Numbered from the stretch's first letter, positions 1-7,010 are shown. The stretch is 33,689 nucleotides of DNA from Oscillospiraceae bacterium (GCA_009777475.1 WRLU01000023.1:1-33689); one strand, 5' to 3'. The notes: generated from the letters alone by a model not told the origin. A program made the numbers and translations.

Positions 1-983
1 AGCACAACCACGCCAAGGGCTACAACAAGCAAGTCACCCAAAATTTATACTGGCAGCCCAACACCGTCAGGAGCATCCTGTTAGACAGAGTTTACATCGG
101 CGACATGGTGCAAGGGAAAAGCAAAACGGTGAACGGCAAGCAACGCAACCTCGCCCCGGACGAGTGGATTTGCGTCCCCAATACGCATAAAGCCATTGTC
201 AGTCGGGACATTTTTGAACGTGTCGGTCGCATGGCAGATGAAATCCGCACAAGGGCATCCGAAATCAAAAAAACGCAATACACACCCAATCTATTTTTGG
301 GCAAAGTTTTGTGCACCCACTGCAACCGTCCCATGCGCCGCAAACGGCAGAACAAAGACGGGACTTACTGGTATCGCTGTGATTCGCAGGACAAACACGG
401 AAAAAACGCTTGCACGGTGGTTTCGGTCAAAGAAGCGGAGATAACTTCGGCAGTGATGGAGTATTTACGGCGGCAGACCGCCCAAGTTCTTGGAAAATAT
501 GTCACGCTTGAAAAAACGGTGACAGTACCGGACGATGCTGCTGATTCTGAATTGCGGGAGATCAACCGGGCGTTGAACAATGCCGGACGTTTCCTCAAAA
601 GCCTGTATGAAAACATGGTGTCGGACATCATCACGCCGGATGAATACACGCAAATGAAAGGCGATTATGAGGCGAAAATCGAGGCCCTGTCCGACCGGGC
701 AGACGAGATACGCCGCCAGCACCGCAAGGCTAAAACCGACCGGGACAACCATTATAAGTACGCCGATGCGGTGTCCGCCGCCGTCTGCGATTTTGCCCTA
801 ACCCCGGAGATTGCCGATGCGGTGATTCAGAAAATCGTTGTACACAAAGACAAGACGTTTGAAGTCTTCTACCGCTTTAACGATGAGACAAAGGAACCCT
901 CAGCACCCCTCGTTTATTCCCCGCCAAAGGCGGGGAATAAGGGCAGGGGGTTGAGTAGTTATGAGACAAAGGAGGTTGGCTGA
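1..983 (+). CDS. Large serine recombinase, C-terminal part (5' end outside window)
   Basis: The frame is open from the first complete codon at base 3, so the gene starts upstream of the window. Visible parts are the end of the recombinase domain (a tryptophan followed by TVRSILLDRVYIGDMVQG), a zinc beta-ribbon with CTHC and a second Cys pair around 310-420, and a charged coiled-coil-like region before the stop. This is the C-terminal half of large serine recombinases, which integrate and excise mobile elements using DNA-binding recombinase and zinc-ribbon domains. The N-terminal catalytic serine domain is not in view. The gene ends in TGA at 981-983, one base before the start of a second recombinase, so the pair is probably co-transcribed. 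Its last 26 codons or so come from an in-frame hairpin-bearing insertion (see 883-973). Whether it is active cannot be told. Confidence 0.9.
   Translation, partial: HNHAKGYNKQVTQNLYWQPNTVRSILLDRVYIGDMVQGKSKTVNGKQRNLAPDEWICVPNTHKAIVSRDIFERVGRMADEIRTRASEIKKTQYTPNLFLGKVLCTHCNRPMRRKRQNKDGTYWYRCDSQDKHGKNACTVVSVKEAEITSAVMEYLRRQTAQVLGKYVTLEKTVTVPDDAADSELREINRALNNAGRFLKSLYENMVSDIITPDEYTQMKGDYEAKIEALSDRADEIRRQHRKAKTDRDNHYKYADAVSAAVCDFALTPEIADAVIQKIVVHKDKTFEVFYRFNDETKEPSAPLVYSPPKAGNKGRGLSSYETKEVG
883..973. repeat. In-frame hairpin insertion flanked by 13-bp direct repeats
   Basis: The 13-base word ATGAGACAAAGGA occurs at 883-895 and again at 961-973, exactly 78 bases apart. Between the copies lies a perfect 12-bp inverted repeat with a 3-base loop: TTATTCCCCGCC at 914-925, AAA, then GGCGGGGAATAA at 929-940. 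Imperfect CTCA/CCCCT arms extend the symmetry outward. The extra 78 bases equal 26 codons, so the recombinase frame is kept. The second 13-bp copy also carries the AAAGGAGG ribosome binding site of the next gene. Confidence 0.75.
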
Positions 984-984
984 G

Positions 985-2499
985 ATGGGTTATGTCGTTG
1001 CCAAATACATCCGGCTTTCCATCGAGGATGCTAAAACCGAGAGCATGAGCATTGAACACCAAAACCTAATCCTCGACAGCCACATCGCCGGGATGAACGA
1101 GCCTGACATTGAGGTTTTGGAGTTTGTGGACAACGGTTTCACCGGAACAAACTTTGAACGCCCCGCCGTGCAGGAACTGTTGGAACTGGTACGCGCCGGC
1201 ACGGTGAACTGCATCGCAGTCAAGGATTTTTCTCGTTTCGGACGCAATATGATAGAAGCGGGGTACTTCCTCCAGCGTGTGTTCCCGCTCTTTCGCGTCC
1301 GGTTCATCGCCGTGTCAAACGGCTACGATTCCGCCGATCACGAGGGCGACACGGGCGGGTTAGATATCGCGTTCAAGCTGCTGCTCAATGAGCGTTACAG
1401 TCGTGATTTGTCTAAGAAAATCAAGGCTTCCAAGCAGGCCAAAGCATTGAGAGGCGAGTATATATCAAAAAATTGTGCGTTCGGGTTCAAAAAAGCCGGC
1501 AATCACTTAGAAATCGACCAATCTGCTGCCGAAACAGTACGTTTGATATTCGATTTAGCGGCGCAGGGACAGAGCTTGACAAAAATCGCCGCCCGGCTGT
1601 ACGAGGAAAAACGCCCCACACCGTCTGAACACAGAACCCCTAAGGGCGAACCGGCTTGCATTTGGGGCCGGTCTGTGATTGCCGGCATTCTCCGTGACGA
1701 GCAGTACATCGGCACATATGTCGCCGGGAAAACCAAGAAACATGAAATCGGAAGCCGCAAACAAGTTAAAGTTGACGAATCGGAATGGATTAAAATTCCC
1801 AATCACCACCCGGTCATTGTTGACAAGACAATATTTGATGCCGCTCGTGAAAAAATCGACCGGAAGGGTGCGCCGCTTCGCAACAGAAAAATCGGGACAT
1901 CAGAGCGGTATGGGCAAATCGAAAGGCCGCTCAGGGGTAAAGTATCTTGCGGTTGCTGCGGGCATATAATGCGTCTCAGCAATACACGCAACGCCGCTTT
2001 CCATTGCCAGCACAGCCATTGTGCACCTGACGAGCCCTGTTACCGTTTGCGGTTTCTGCATGACGAACTCTCCGCGCTGATACTGAAAGCAATCCGCAAA
2101 CAGGTCAAAAAATCAAACTTTGCAGACTTGCCCCTCCCATCAGAATCGGCACTTTCCTGCCAAATTACCGAACAGAAAAAGGTGAAATTGAAGTTATATG
2201 AAAGTTTTGTCCGGGAAGAAATCACGGCAGATGAATACAAAGCGGGCAAAGCGACCCACGATGCCGAAATTGACCGCCTGACCCGAAATCAAGCCGCCCT
2301 CAAGGAAGAAACGAAGAAAACAGCAGCGGCTCAAAAGACTGCGGGACAATTACGGGAACTGCTCGAAACGTCCAGCAAGTCTCAAAAGTTGACCCAGCCG
2401 CTTGTTGACTTGCTCATCGACAGGGTACATATTTATCCTGACGGCAAGGTGACGGCGGACTGGAAGATTTCGGGGCTTGATGCGGTTGTGAAAGGCTGA
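985..2499 (+). CDS. Large serine recombinase (site-specific integrase/excisionase)
   Basis: A protein of 504 residues starting at ATG 985. I chose this start because AAAGGAGG at 968-975 lies 9 bases upstream; an in-frame ATG at 961 precedes the ribosome binding site. Domains in order: an N-terminal resolvase domain with YIRLSIED (the serine is the expected nucleophile) and the DFSRFGRN motif; a recombinase domain (RGEYISKNCAFGFKKAGN onward); a zinc ribbon with CGCCG and later Cys/His residues; and a lysine/glutamate-rich coiled-coil C-terminus. Length and architecture match intact TndX/Bxb1-type recombinases. It follows another recombinase of the same class by one base. Paired large serine recombinases are typical of clostridial conjugative and mobilizable elements, and a tRNA-Ser gene ends 70 bases downstream. 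The domains look complete, so activity is plausible. Confidence 0.93.
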   Translation: MGYVVAKYIRLSIEDAKTESMSIEHQNLILDSHIAGMNEPDIEVLEFVDNGFTGTNFERPAVQELLELVRAGTVNCIAVKDFSRFGRNMIEAGYFLQRVFPLFRVRFIAVSNGYDSADHEGDTGGLDIAFKLLLNERYSRDLSKKIKASKQAKALRGEYISKNCAFGFKKAGNHLEIDQSAAETVRLIFDLAAQGQSLTKIAARLYEEKRPTPSEHRTPKGEPACIWGRSVIAGILRDEQYIGTYVAGKTKKHEIGSRKQVKVDESEWIKIPNHHPVIVDKTIFDAAREKIDRKGAPLRNRKIGTSERYGQIERPLRGKVSCGCCGHIMRLSNTRNAAFHCQHSHCAPDEPCYRLRFLHDELSALILKAIRKQVKKSNFADLPLPSESALSCQITEQKKVKLKLYESFVREEITADEYKAGKATHDAEIDRLTRNQAALKEETKKTAAAQKTAGQLRELLETSSKSQKLTQPLVDLLIDRVHIYPDGKVTADWKISGLDAVVKG

Positions 2500-2504
2500 A
2501 ACAT

Positions 2505-2563
2505 AAGCCAAGCCCACGGCCACAAAAATTTCTTTAAGAAATTATGTGTCGCGGGCTTGACTT
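2505..2563. terminator. Nested inverted repeat, probable bidirectional terminator
   Basis: The arms AAGCCAAGCCC (2505 onward) and GGGCTTGACTT (to 2563) pair with one mismatch and enclose a smaller AATTTCTT/AAGAAATT palindrome. It lies between the recombinase stop and the 3' end of the convergent tRNA-Ser gene. On the minus strand the inner hairpin is followed by TTTTTG. The long outer stem lacks a good T-run on either strand, so termination is inferred. Confidence 0.45.
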
Positions 2564-2568
2564 ATTCG

Positions 2569-2657
2569 TGGTGGAGAGTGAGGGATTCGAACCCCCGTGG
2601 GATTGCTCCCAAATGCGTTTCAAGCGCACCGCGTTATGACCACTTCGCTAACTCTCC
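2569..2657 (-). tRNA. tRNA-Ser (anticodon TGA, reads UCA)
   Basis: On the minus strand GGAGAGT (from 2657) pairs with ACTCTCC (2579-2573), and CCA is encoded at 2571-2569. The anticodon stem GTGCG/CGCAT encloses the loop CTTGAAA with anticodon TGA. A long variable arm (TGGGA, GCAA, TCCCA) marks it as a class II serine tRNA, and the T-loop TTCGAAT is standard. The discriminator base reads A, where serine tRNAs usually have G. A sigma-A promoter lies about 70 bases upstream. Confidence 0.96.
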
Positions 2658-2726
2658 CCATAAATCCTCTAACAGACCAACGGAATATTTTAGGTGGGCT
2701 TAATGCGAAAATACCTACGCATCCCC

Positions 2727-2755
2727 TTATAACACATCTTAACTACTCTTGTCAA
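2727..2755 (-). promoter_or_regulatory. Promoter of tRNA-Ser(TGA)
   Basis: On the minus strand TTGACA (2755-2750), a 17-base spacer, then TTATAA (2732-2727). The end of an IS1-like remnant begins 16 bases upstream of the -35 hexamer. Confidence 0.8.
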
Positions 2756-2767
2756 GCACTATTTTCA

Positions 2768-3237
2768 TCAAGGAGTGGACAATAGCACTGATTGCAGGAA
2801 GTCTAATACGGAGAAGGGCAGCTCGCGGGAATTAGGGTCACGATTTTGACGGAATTTCATTTTTGCTGCGCCGAAAGCATTATAAGCATCTACAAAAACT
2901 TCCATCACCGCTTTGAGTGCCTCAATTTTTCTTGCAAAACATCGGCTACGACGTGCAAGAATTGGGATATAGTGCCGCAAATCTGCGTTGATTTCCTCGA
3001 CCGTAAAAGTGGCATTTTTGTTGCCGATATTTTCGTTTTGCCCCTCGGCCAAATCTGTTATATGCATCCACGAACCAATAAAGCTCTAAATATTGGTGAT
3101 TAGATTCGAGGATTTGAGCCGTTTTTTTTGCAGTGGCGACAGAGTATTTGTTGGGTCCCTGACCTATTGCATCCATTTTTCATTTGCCCGTCTTCTGCCT
3201 TGCAACGCGGACATTGCTTTTTTATTTCGTTATTCAT
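2768..3237 (-). pseudogene. IS1-family transposase, internally deleted and out of frame
   Basis: From ATG at 3237 the minus strand reads a short zinc-ribbon segment (QCPRCKAEDGQ ... CRHC) like the InsA-type N-terminus, then stops. About 100 bases on, another frame resumes with TFTVEEINADLRHYIPILAR followed by RCFARK and VFVDAYNAFG, which resembles the C-terminal part of IS1-family transposases (the counterpart of the RLARKTICFS region). The DDE catalytic part expected between these segments is absent, so the gene is dead. The C-terminal segment closely resembles the one encoded at 12589-12813. Confidence 0.75.
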
Positions 3238-3278
3238 TCTTACATTATATCATGCTAAGTGCTGTTTGTCCCACTCCT
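2771..3278 (-). mobile_element. IS1-like insertion sequence remnant, copy 1 (both ends kept, middle deleted)
   Basis: The ends are imperfect inverted repeats: AGGAGTGGACAATAGCACT at 2771-2789, and the reverse complement of AGTGCTGTTTGTCCCACTCCT at 3258-3278. The roughly 508 bp between them is about half of a usual IS1-class element. It encodes an N-terminal zinc-finger piece and a C-terminal piece of an IS1-type transposase on the minus strand, but the catalytic middle is missing. I see no target-site duplication around the two ends. A second, shorter copy with the same transposase-end terminus lies at 12568-12813 in the same orientation. Confidence 0.8.
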
Positions 3279-3328
3279 ATTTTTTCGCTCTTGGCATGAT
3301 ATGTCTCCTTTCTTTTTGGTAAATATAG

Positions 3329-3358
3329 AAAAGCGTCCGTATGAAACGAACGCTTTTT
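3329..3358. terminator. Bidirectional rho-independent terminator
   Basis: AAAAGCGT.CGT at 3329-3340 pairs with ACG.ACGCTTTTT at 3346-3358 around a short loop. It lies just beyond the stop of the minus-strand toxin gene (3383) and gives a T-run in both directions, so it most likely ends the toxin-antitoxin transcript. Confidence 0.7.
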
Positions 3359-3382
3359 CCCACAATTATCTCTTATTCAGTT

Positions 3383-3679
3383 TTAGAATATTTGCCGGAT
3401 ATCTCGTTTGCCGTGCAAAATGCGGTGGATTTCAATATATCCCCCTGCGCTGTCCACTGCGTAAAACACAATATAATCACCTATCGGTATATAGCGATAC
3501 AAAGGGAAATCGTCATATACCGGATACATTTGCGGATGTGTCCTCAAGCCATGAATATGCGAACGCAGGTCAGCGGCAAATCTAGCAGGTGTCCCTGGGT
3601 AAAATACCGAAAGGTACTTTTTAATATCCTTCAGGTCTTGTTTTGCGCTAGGAAGATATTTCAACTTATAATCCATCAT
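3383..3679 (-). CDS. ParE/RelE-type toxin of a type II toxin-antitoxin pair
   Basis: A protein of 98 residues. The start is ATG at 3679, whose ATGA overlaps the antitoxin stop codon, the usual arrangement for coupled toxin-antitoxin genes. It begins MMDYKLKYLPSAKQDLKDIK and contains the RelE/ParE fold pattern: an N-terminal strand, a helix with FYPGTPARFAADLRSHI, and a C-terminal strand pair with RYIPIGDYIVFYAVD and IEIHRILHGKRD. The conserved C-terminal arginine region (RILHGKRDI) is present. Toxins of this superfamily either cleave mRNA at the ribosome (RelE) or poison gyrase (ParE); the sequence alone does not decide which. An autoregulated promoter lies upstream of the antitoxin and a terminator follows. 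It sits among mobile-element debris, consistent with an addiction module left from an integrative element. Confidence 0.88.
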   Translation of the reverse strand: MMDYKLKYLPSAKQDLKDIKKYLSVFYPGTPARFAADLRSHIHGLRTHPQMYPVYDDFPLYRYIPIGDYIVFYAVDSAGGYIEIHRILHGKRDIRQIF

Positions 3680-3939
3680 ATACCAGCCCAAAACTCTTCA
3701 TCGTTCAGCCATTGTGTATTGGGGTCATTGGCTTCGGTCTGTGCTTTTTTGAGTTCTTCCATCACATACTTTTTATGCAAGTACTCTTCGTAGGCGGCAT
3801 ATTCGTCAAAGTTAATCATCACGGCTGCCCCATTGCCGTTTTTTGTAATGACAACCTGATCGTGCTGCTCCAGCAGACGAGAGATTTCCGGGAAATTATT
3901 GCGCAGCTCCCGTGCAGCTCTTATGTGCGTGTTTCGCAT
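3676..3939 (-). CDS. Phd/YefM-type antitoxin
   Basis: An 87-residue protein. The N-terminus (MRNTHIRAARELRNNFPEIS) and the VVITKNGNGAAVMINFDEYAAY stretch are typical of the Phd/YefM DNA-binding fold: an early helix, then a beta hairpin ending in a hydrophobic strand. The acidic C-terminal tail (NDEEFWAGI) would wrap around the toxin. Its stop overlaps the toxin start by ATGA. The promoter upstream has a perfect palindrome inside the spacer, which fits repression by antitoxin or the complex. By family knowledge the antitoxin neutralises the ParE/RelE partner and represses the operon. Confidence 0.88.
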   Translation of the reverse strand: MRNTHIRAARELRNNFPEISRLLEQHDQVVITKNGNGAAVMINFDEYAAYEEYLHKKYVMEELKKAQTEANDPNTQWLNDEEFWAGI

Positions 3940-3962
3940 CGTGCATCGCCCCTTTCTGCTTT

Positions 3963-3991
3963 ATTGTATCAAAATATTGATACAGATGCAA
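3963..3991 (-). promoter_or_regulatory. Toxin-antitoxin promoter with palindromic operator
   Basis: Minus-strand hexamers TTGCAT (3991-3986) and TACAAT (3968-3963) are 17 bases apart. A perfect inverted repeat, TGTATCAA then AATA then TTGATACA, occupies 3965-3984 and covers the spacer and the edge of the -10 box. This is where a Phd-type antitoxin dimer would bind to shut off its own operon (inference). Confidence 0.7.
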
Positions 3992-4002
3992 TAGCATATT
4001 TT

Positions 4003-4137
4003 TCACTCGAGAATTGCCTGGGGTAATATGGGTTCTTTGTCCACCGGCACTGCCTGTCCGAAAGCCGGAGCCGCTTCTTTAGAAGGTGGTGCTACCGGAG
4101 AAAGCGGCTGCCTGGCGGCTTTTGGGCTGTCTGCTGC
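4003..4137 (-). pseudogene. C-terminal tail of an unidentified conjugation-module protein
   Basis: On the minus strand a 44-codon tail rich in proline and alanine (AADSPKAARQPLSPVAPPS onward, ending PQAILE) runs to a TGA at 4005-4003. It is in a different frame from the VirD4 fragment that runs into it near 4140. It has no start of its own. I read it as the surviving 3' end of another gene of the conjugative element, joined to virD4 by a deletion; its identity is unknown. Confidence 0.45.
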
Positions 4138-4832
4138 CTTCTATTTCGGCGAGGCAGTTCCAACTGTCGGAGTGTTTCGGGTTGACCAAATTGAAAACCC
4201 GGACGGTATACCCGTTCTCTCTGAGATACTGGCTCATATCTTCATACAGCTCACTTTTTGGATCTGTAAGGAAAATACTTTCGCCGCGCTTTACACACTG
4301 AAGTACCATATTGCACGCAAAAGCACGGGATTTCATGGAACCGGATGCGCCGTATACTGCGATATTCCGGTTGAAGCGTGATTCCGCAGGCTGACAGATG
4401 GCTTTGCCGTCTAATTTACCCAGTATGGTTCCATCGTGGCTTCGGACATCGGATACAGCATCAAGCACGCCGCTCATTTCTTTGTCTGTCATAAAACCGG
4501 CGGTTCCGTAGGTGCCTTTGGGGGAATAGGTCAGGTTTCGTTCCTTGTCATATTCGCCTTTTTCCCCAAAACCAAGCTTCATTACCAAGAGGACAAGGAG
4601 ACCAATTAAAGTCAGGCAAATAAAAATCCCATACAATCCATATGGGAAGTGAAAAGCCGCACTCAGGCATTCTATCATGTTCCCGGAAGGGAATGCCGTC
4701 CCCCGCCGGACCGCCGCCCTCCTGCCATGCGGCGTGATTGCCGATGAATTGACCGATGTAGCCGCCTGCGTATAGAATGGCAGTAATGGCAGGCGGAATA
4801 AGCAAGAGACCCCTTAACCCTTTAGCGTACAA
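4079..4832 (-). pseudogene. VirD4/TraG-family type IV coupling protein, frameshifted and truncated
   Basis: The N-terminal part reads from a TTG start at 4832 with GAGGTG upstream: a membrane segment (LLLIPPAITAILYAGGYIG). The frame is lost near 4680 and resumes in another frame with a second membrane segment, then SPKGTYGTAGFM, the Walker A-like GASGSMKSRAF and the Walker B-like ESIFLTDPKSELYEDM. The match stops soon after SWNCLAEIE, where the frame enters unrelated sequence and ends at 4079. A complete coupling protein of this clostridial family is roughly 600 residues; about 230 remain. The intact protein would link the relaxase-DNA complex to the type IV secretion channel. With one frameshift and a deleted C-terminal half this copy is non-functional and marks a decayed conjugative element. 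Confidence 0.85.
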
Positions 4833-5028
4833 AGTATTAACACCTCTTTCATGGATGGTGTGTCAGCAACAAATAGCACACGGCGATTTAGTTTTGTAAC
4901 CATTCGCTGAAGAAACGGCTCAGTTTGGAACAGTCGAGAAGATTAGCAAACAAGATGCGGGACACAGGCACATTTATGGTATTCGTCTTTTTGAACCGAC
5001 CGAAACAGCTAAACAACTTGCCCCGATT
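4833..5028. other. Junction between conjugative-element and prophage remnants; no assignable gene
   Basis: On the minus strand a 29-codon frame (ATG 4903 to stop 4814) overlaps the virD4 TTG start, and another fragment ends at 4888 with FFSEWLQN before its stop; I recognise neither. On the plus strand the tape-measure frame is open from 4900 without a usable start. The breakpoint between the two decayed elements must lie here. Confidence 0.4.
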
Positions 5029-6147
5029 TTGGGGCAGATAATAACGGCTGTTTTGCCTGTTGTTTTGCAGCTGATTGAAGACATTGTTCCGTTGATTACA
5101 GAGCTTATAAAAAAACTTTTGCCCCCAATAATAGACATAATAACGACCCTTGCGCCACTGCTTACAGATATAATAACAGCAATATTGCCTGTACTCATGG
5201 AGTTATTTGAAGCTATTTTACCAATAATAATGCAACTGGTAGAGACGGTGCTGCCCATTTTTGTTGAAGTCATAGAAAAGCTTTTGCCGCCCATAATACA
5301 GCTGATTGAGGCAGTACTGCCAATACTCATGGAGTTATTTGAAGGTTTAATGCCCATTATACAGCTTCTTGCAGGGCTATTTAGTGAGGTTCTTGGCGAA
5401 GCAATAGAGGGCATCAAACCGATAATCGATGCCCTTATGGTTGTATTTGAGGGCTTAATTGATTTCATAACCGGAGTATTTTCAGGTGATTGGGGCAAGG
5501 CCTGGGAAGGTGTAAAAAAAATCTTCAAGGGCATTGTTGACGGGCTTGCGGGTGTTTTCAAGCTTCCGATTAACTGCATCATCGCGGGTATCAATCTCCT
5601 TATAGGCGGGCTTAACAAATTGAAAATACCCGATTGGGTGCCGGGGATTGGCGGAAATGGGTTTAACATCCCGCTTATCCCCAAGCTTGAAAAAGGATCT
5701 AACTACACCCCCGATACTTTCATAGCGGGCGACGTTGGCGGCAAAGGCGGGGAGCTTATCACCGGGGCGCGGGGGCGCAAAGTCTTTACCGCGGCGGAAA
5801 CAACAAATATTTTCCAAAGCATCAAGCGGGCAAAGGAAATCAACGCAACCACCCAGACCGTACAGCAAGCCCCGCCCATCATGGAGCGGGCGGGTAAGCT
5901 TTTCGGGGCAATCAAACTGTCAGCGGAAAGCAAAGCCGCCGAAATGCCGCAATTGTCGTTACCGTCAATGCCGTCCGGCAGCGAACCGCATTTTAATATC
6001 ACCTACAACCCGACAATCTATGTTGATGGGGACAAGCCGGAGGACTTAGAGGACAAGTTACGGCAAAACAACGAAACCTTGCTTGAAATGGTCAAAGAGC
6101 TTTGGCGGCGTGAACGTGAGGACAGGGGGCGGATGGAATATGCCTAA
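5029..6147 (+). pseudogene. Phage tail tape-measure protein, C-terminal remnant
   Basis: The frame is open from 4900, but the only nearby starts are non-ATG (TTG 5029) and have no clear ribosome binding site, so this is the 3' part of a longer gene. About 370 residues remain, where tape measures are usually far longer. Order: about nine hydrophobic 11-residue repeats with an LP-x-L/I pattern, an amphipathic stretch (VFSGDWGKAWEGVKKIFKG) common in tape measures, then DWVPGIGGNGFNIPLIPKL and a glycine-rich AGDVGGKGGELI region, then a charged C-terminus. The intact protein sets tail length and is ejected with the DNA. It overlaps the start of the tail protein X gene by 8 bases, showing that the phage gene order is kept. 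It cannot give a working tail in this state. Confidence 0.8.
5053..5349 (+). repeat. Tandem 11-residue (33-bp) hydrophobic repeats in the tape measure
   Basis: About nine consecutive 11-residue units of the form L-P-hydrophobic-hydrophobic-x-hydrophobic-hydrophobic-E-x-hydrophobic-x, for example LPVLMELFEAI and LPIIMQLVETV. The DNA copies are diverged, so the periodicity is clearer in protein. In tape measures the length of such repeat blocks relates to tail length. Confidence 0.7.
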
Positions 6148-6355
6148 GACCTACACCACTACTTCGGGCGATATGTGGGATTTGATAGCATTAAAAACCC
6201 TTGGGGACGAAAACCACAAAGATATACTTATGAAAAGCAACGCAAAACATAGGTATATATACATTTTCCCGGCTGGCCTAGTGCTTACCATACCCGATAT
6301 AACCGAAGAACCGTCCGACACTCTGCCGCCATGGAAGCAAAACCGCCACGACTAA
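6140..6355 (+). CDS. Phage tail protein X (LysM-like, gpX family)
   Basis: A 71-residue protein starting at ATG 6140, within the last codons of the tape-measure gene (8-base overlap). It begins MPKTYTTTSGDMWDLIALKT, the LysM-like pattern of tail protein X, continues with YIYIFPAGLVLTIPD and ends with a PPWKQ motif common in clostridial versions. By family knowledge gpX is a small tail-hub or baseplate protein of contractile-tailed phages and precedes the gpD gene. Here the next tail gene (gpD, 7088) is separated by a hicAB module on the opposite strand. The gene appears intact, although its partners are truncated. Confidence 0.85.
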   Translation: MPKTYTTTSGDMWDLIALKTLGDENHKDILMKSNAKHRYIYIFPAGLVLTIPDITEEPSDTLPPWKQNRHD

Positions 6356-6371
6356 ACGGGGCGGCATGGGT

Positions 6372-6764
6372 TCATAGATTTAAGCGTTTGCGCAATGCTT
6401 CTTGCAGGAGTTGTGAACAGTTTATATTCGCCTGTTCTGCTCTTGAATTAAGCCATGCAGGCAGAGATACATTTTTTCGGATAGATTTATTATCTGTTTG
6501 GGAACGATAGCTTGTTGTATCAACCTCCACGAGCGTCACAAACTGCCCGTGTTCTAGTGTTATGCCTTGCGGGTTGCTTTGAACGGGTATCGGTTCGTTA
6601 TGGTCCTCAAGACTACACAAATACACCGACAACGCATCTTTGACCATTCGCAGCGATTCTTCTAGTGTTTTGCCGCCCGTCACACAGCCGGAAGCGTCCG
6701 GTACGGACACAATATATCCGCCGTTTGGATTGGGTTTGAATACTGCCGGATAAACATAATACAT
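6372..6764 (-). CDS. hicB: HicB antitoxin
   Basis: A protein of 130 residues. The start at ATG 6764 was chosen because GGGAGGT lies 6-8 bases upstream and homologous HicB proteins begin with this strand (MYYVYPAVFKPNPNGGYIV). Residues 1-60 form the partial RNase H-like HicB fold, with the VPDASGCVTGGKTLEESL signature. The C-terminus (VSLPAWLNSRAEQANINCSQLL) is a ribbon-helix-helix type DNA-binding domain. By family knowledge HicB binds and inactivates HicA and represses the operon. The stop is 17 bases from the end of the tail protein X gene, and the module lies antisense to the tail operon. Confidence 0.92.
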   Translation of the reverse strand: MYYVYPAVFKPNPNGGYIVSVPDASGCVTGGKTLEESLRMVKDALSVYLCSLEDHNEPIPVQSNPQGITLEHGQFVTLVEVDTTSYRSQTDNKSIRKNVSLPAWLNSRAEQANINCSQLLQEALRKRLNL

Positions 6765-6810
6765 AAAAACACCTCCCTTCCTCATGTGATTTATGGGACA
6801 GAGGGGGCTT

Positions 6811-6987
6811 TCACAGCCCCGCTTCCTTGAAAATCTCTTTTGCCAAATTCTCGTCTATTTCTTTGTGCCGCCCGACGGGAACTCGTTTGTTTGTCTTTTC
6901 ATTGTGGTAAATATCGTGGTTTCCCCCATGCCTGTCAAGGACAAATCCGTTTTTTTCGAGTTTCTTTATAATGTCCCGCCGTTTCAT
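6811..6987 (-). CDS. hicA: HicA toxin (mRNA interferase)
   Basis: A 58-residue protein read from ATG 6987 to TGA 6811 on the minus strand: MKRRDIIKKLEKNGFVLDRH, then GGNHDIYHNEKTNKRVPVGRHK and a helical end (LAKEIFKEAGL). It has the double-stranded RNA-binding-like HicA fold; the histidine in GGNHDIY is the expected catalytic residue and VPVGRHKEI is a family hallmark. HicA cleaves mRNA until bound by HicB. The SD-like AAGGGAGTGAG is 4-11 bases before the start, and a strong promoter lies about 25 bases further up. The hicB start follows 46 bases after the hicA stop, so they form one operon. A GGGGCT/AGCCCC hairpin at the end of hicA could adjust the toxin/antitoxin ratio (speculative). Confidence 0.93.
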   Translation of the reverse strand: MKRRDIIKKLEKNGFVLDRHGGNHDIYHNEKTNKRVPVGRHKEIDENLAKEIFKEAGL

Positions 6988-7010
6988 TGGCTCACTCCCT
7001 TCTTGCTACC

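Noticed and set aside
4974..5684. A 236-codon open frame on the minus strand opposite the tape-measure gene
   Set aside because: It is the antisense shadow of the 33-bp repeats: its low-complexity Ser/Ile composition follows from the repeat, and no family features or ribosome binding site are present.
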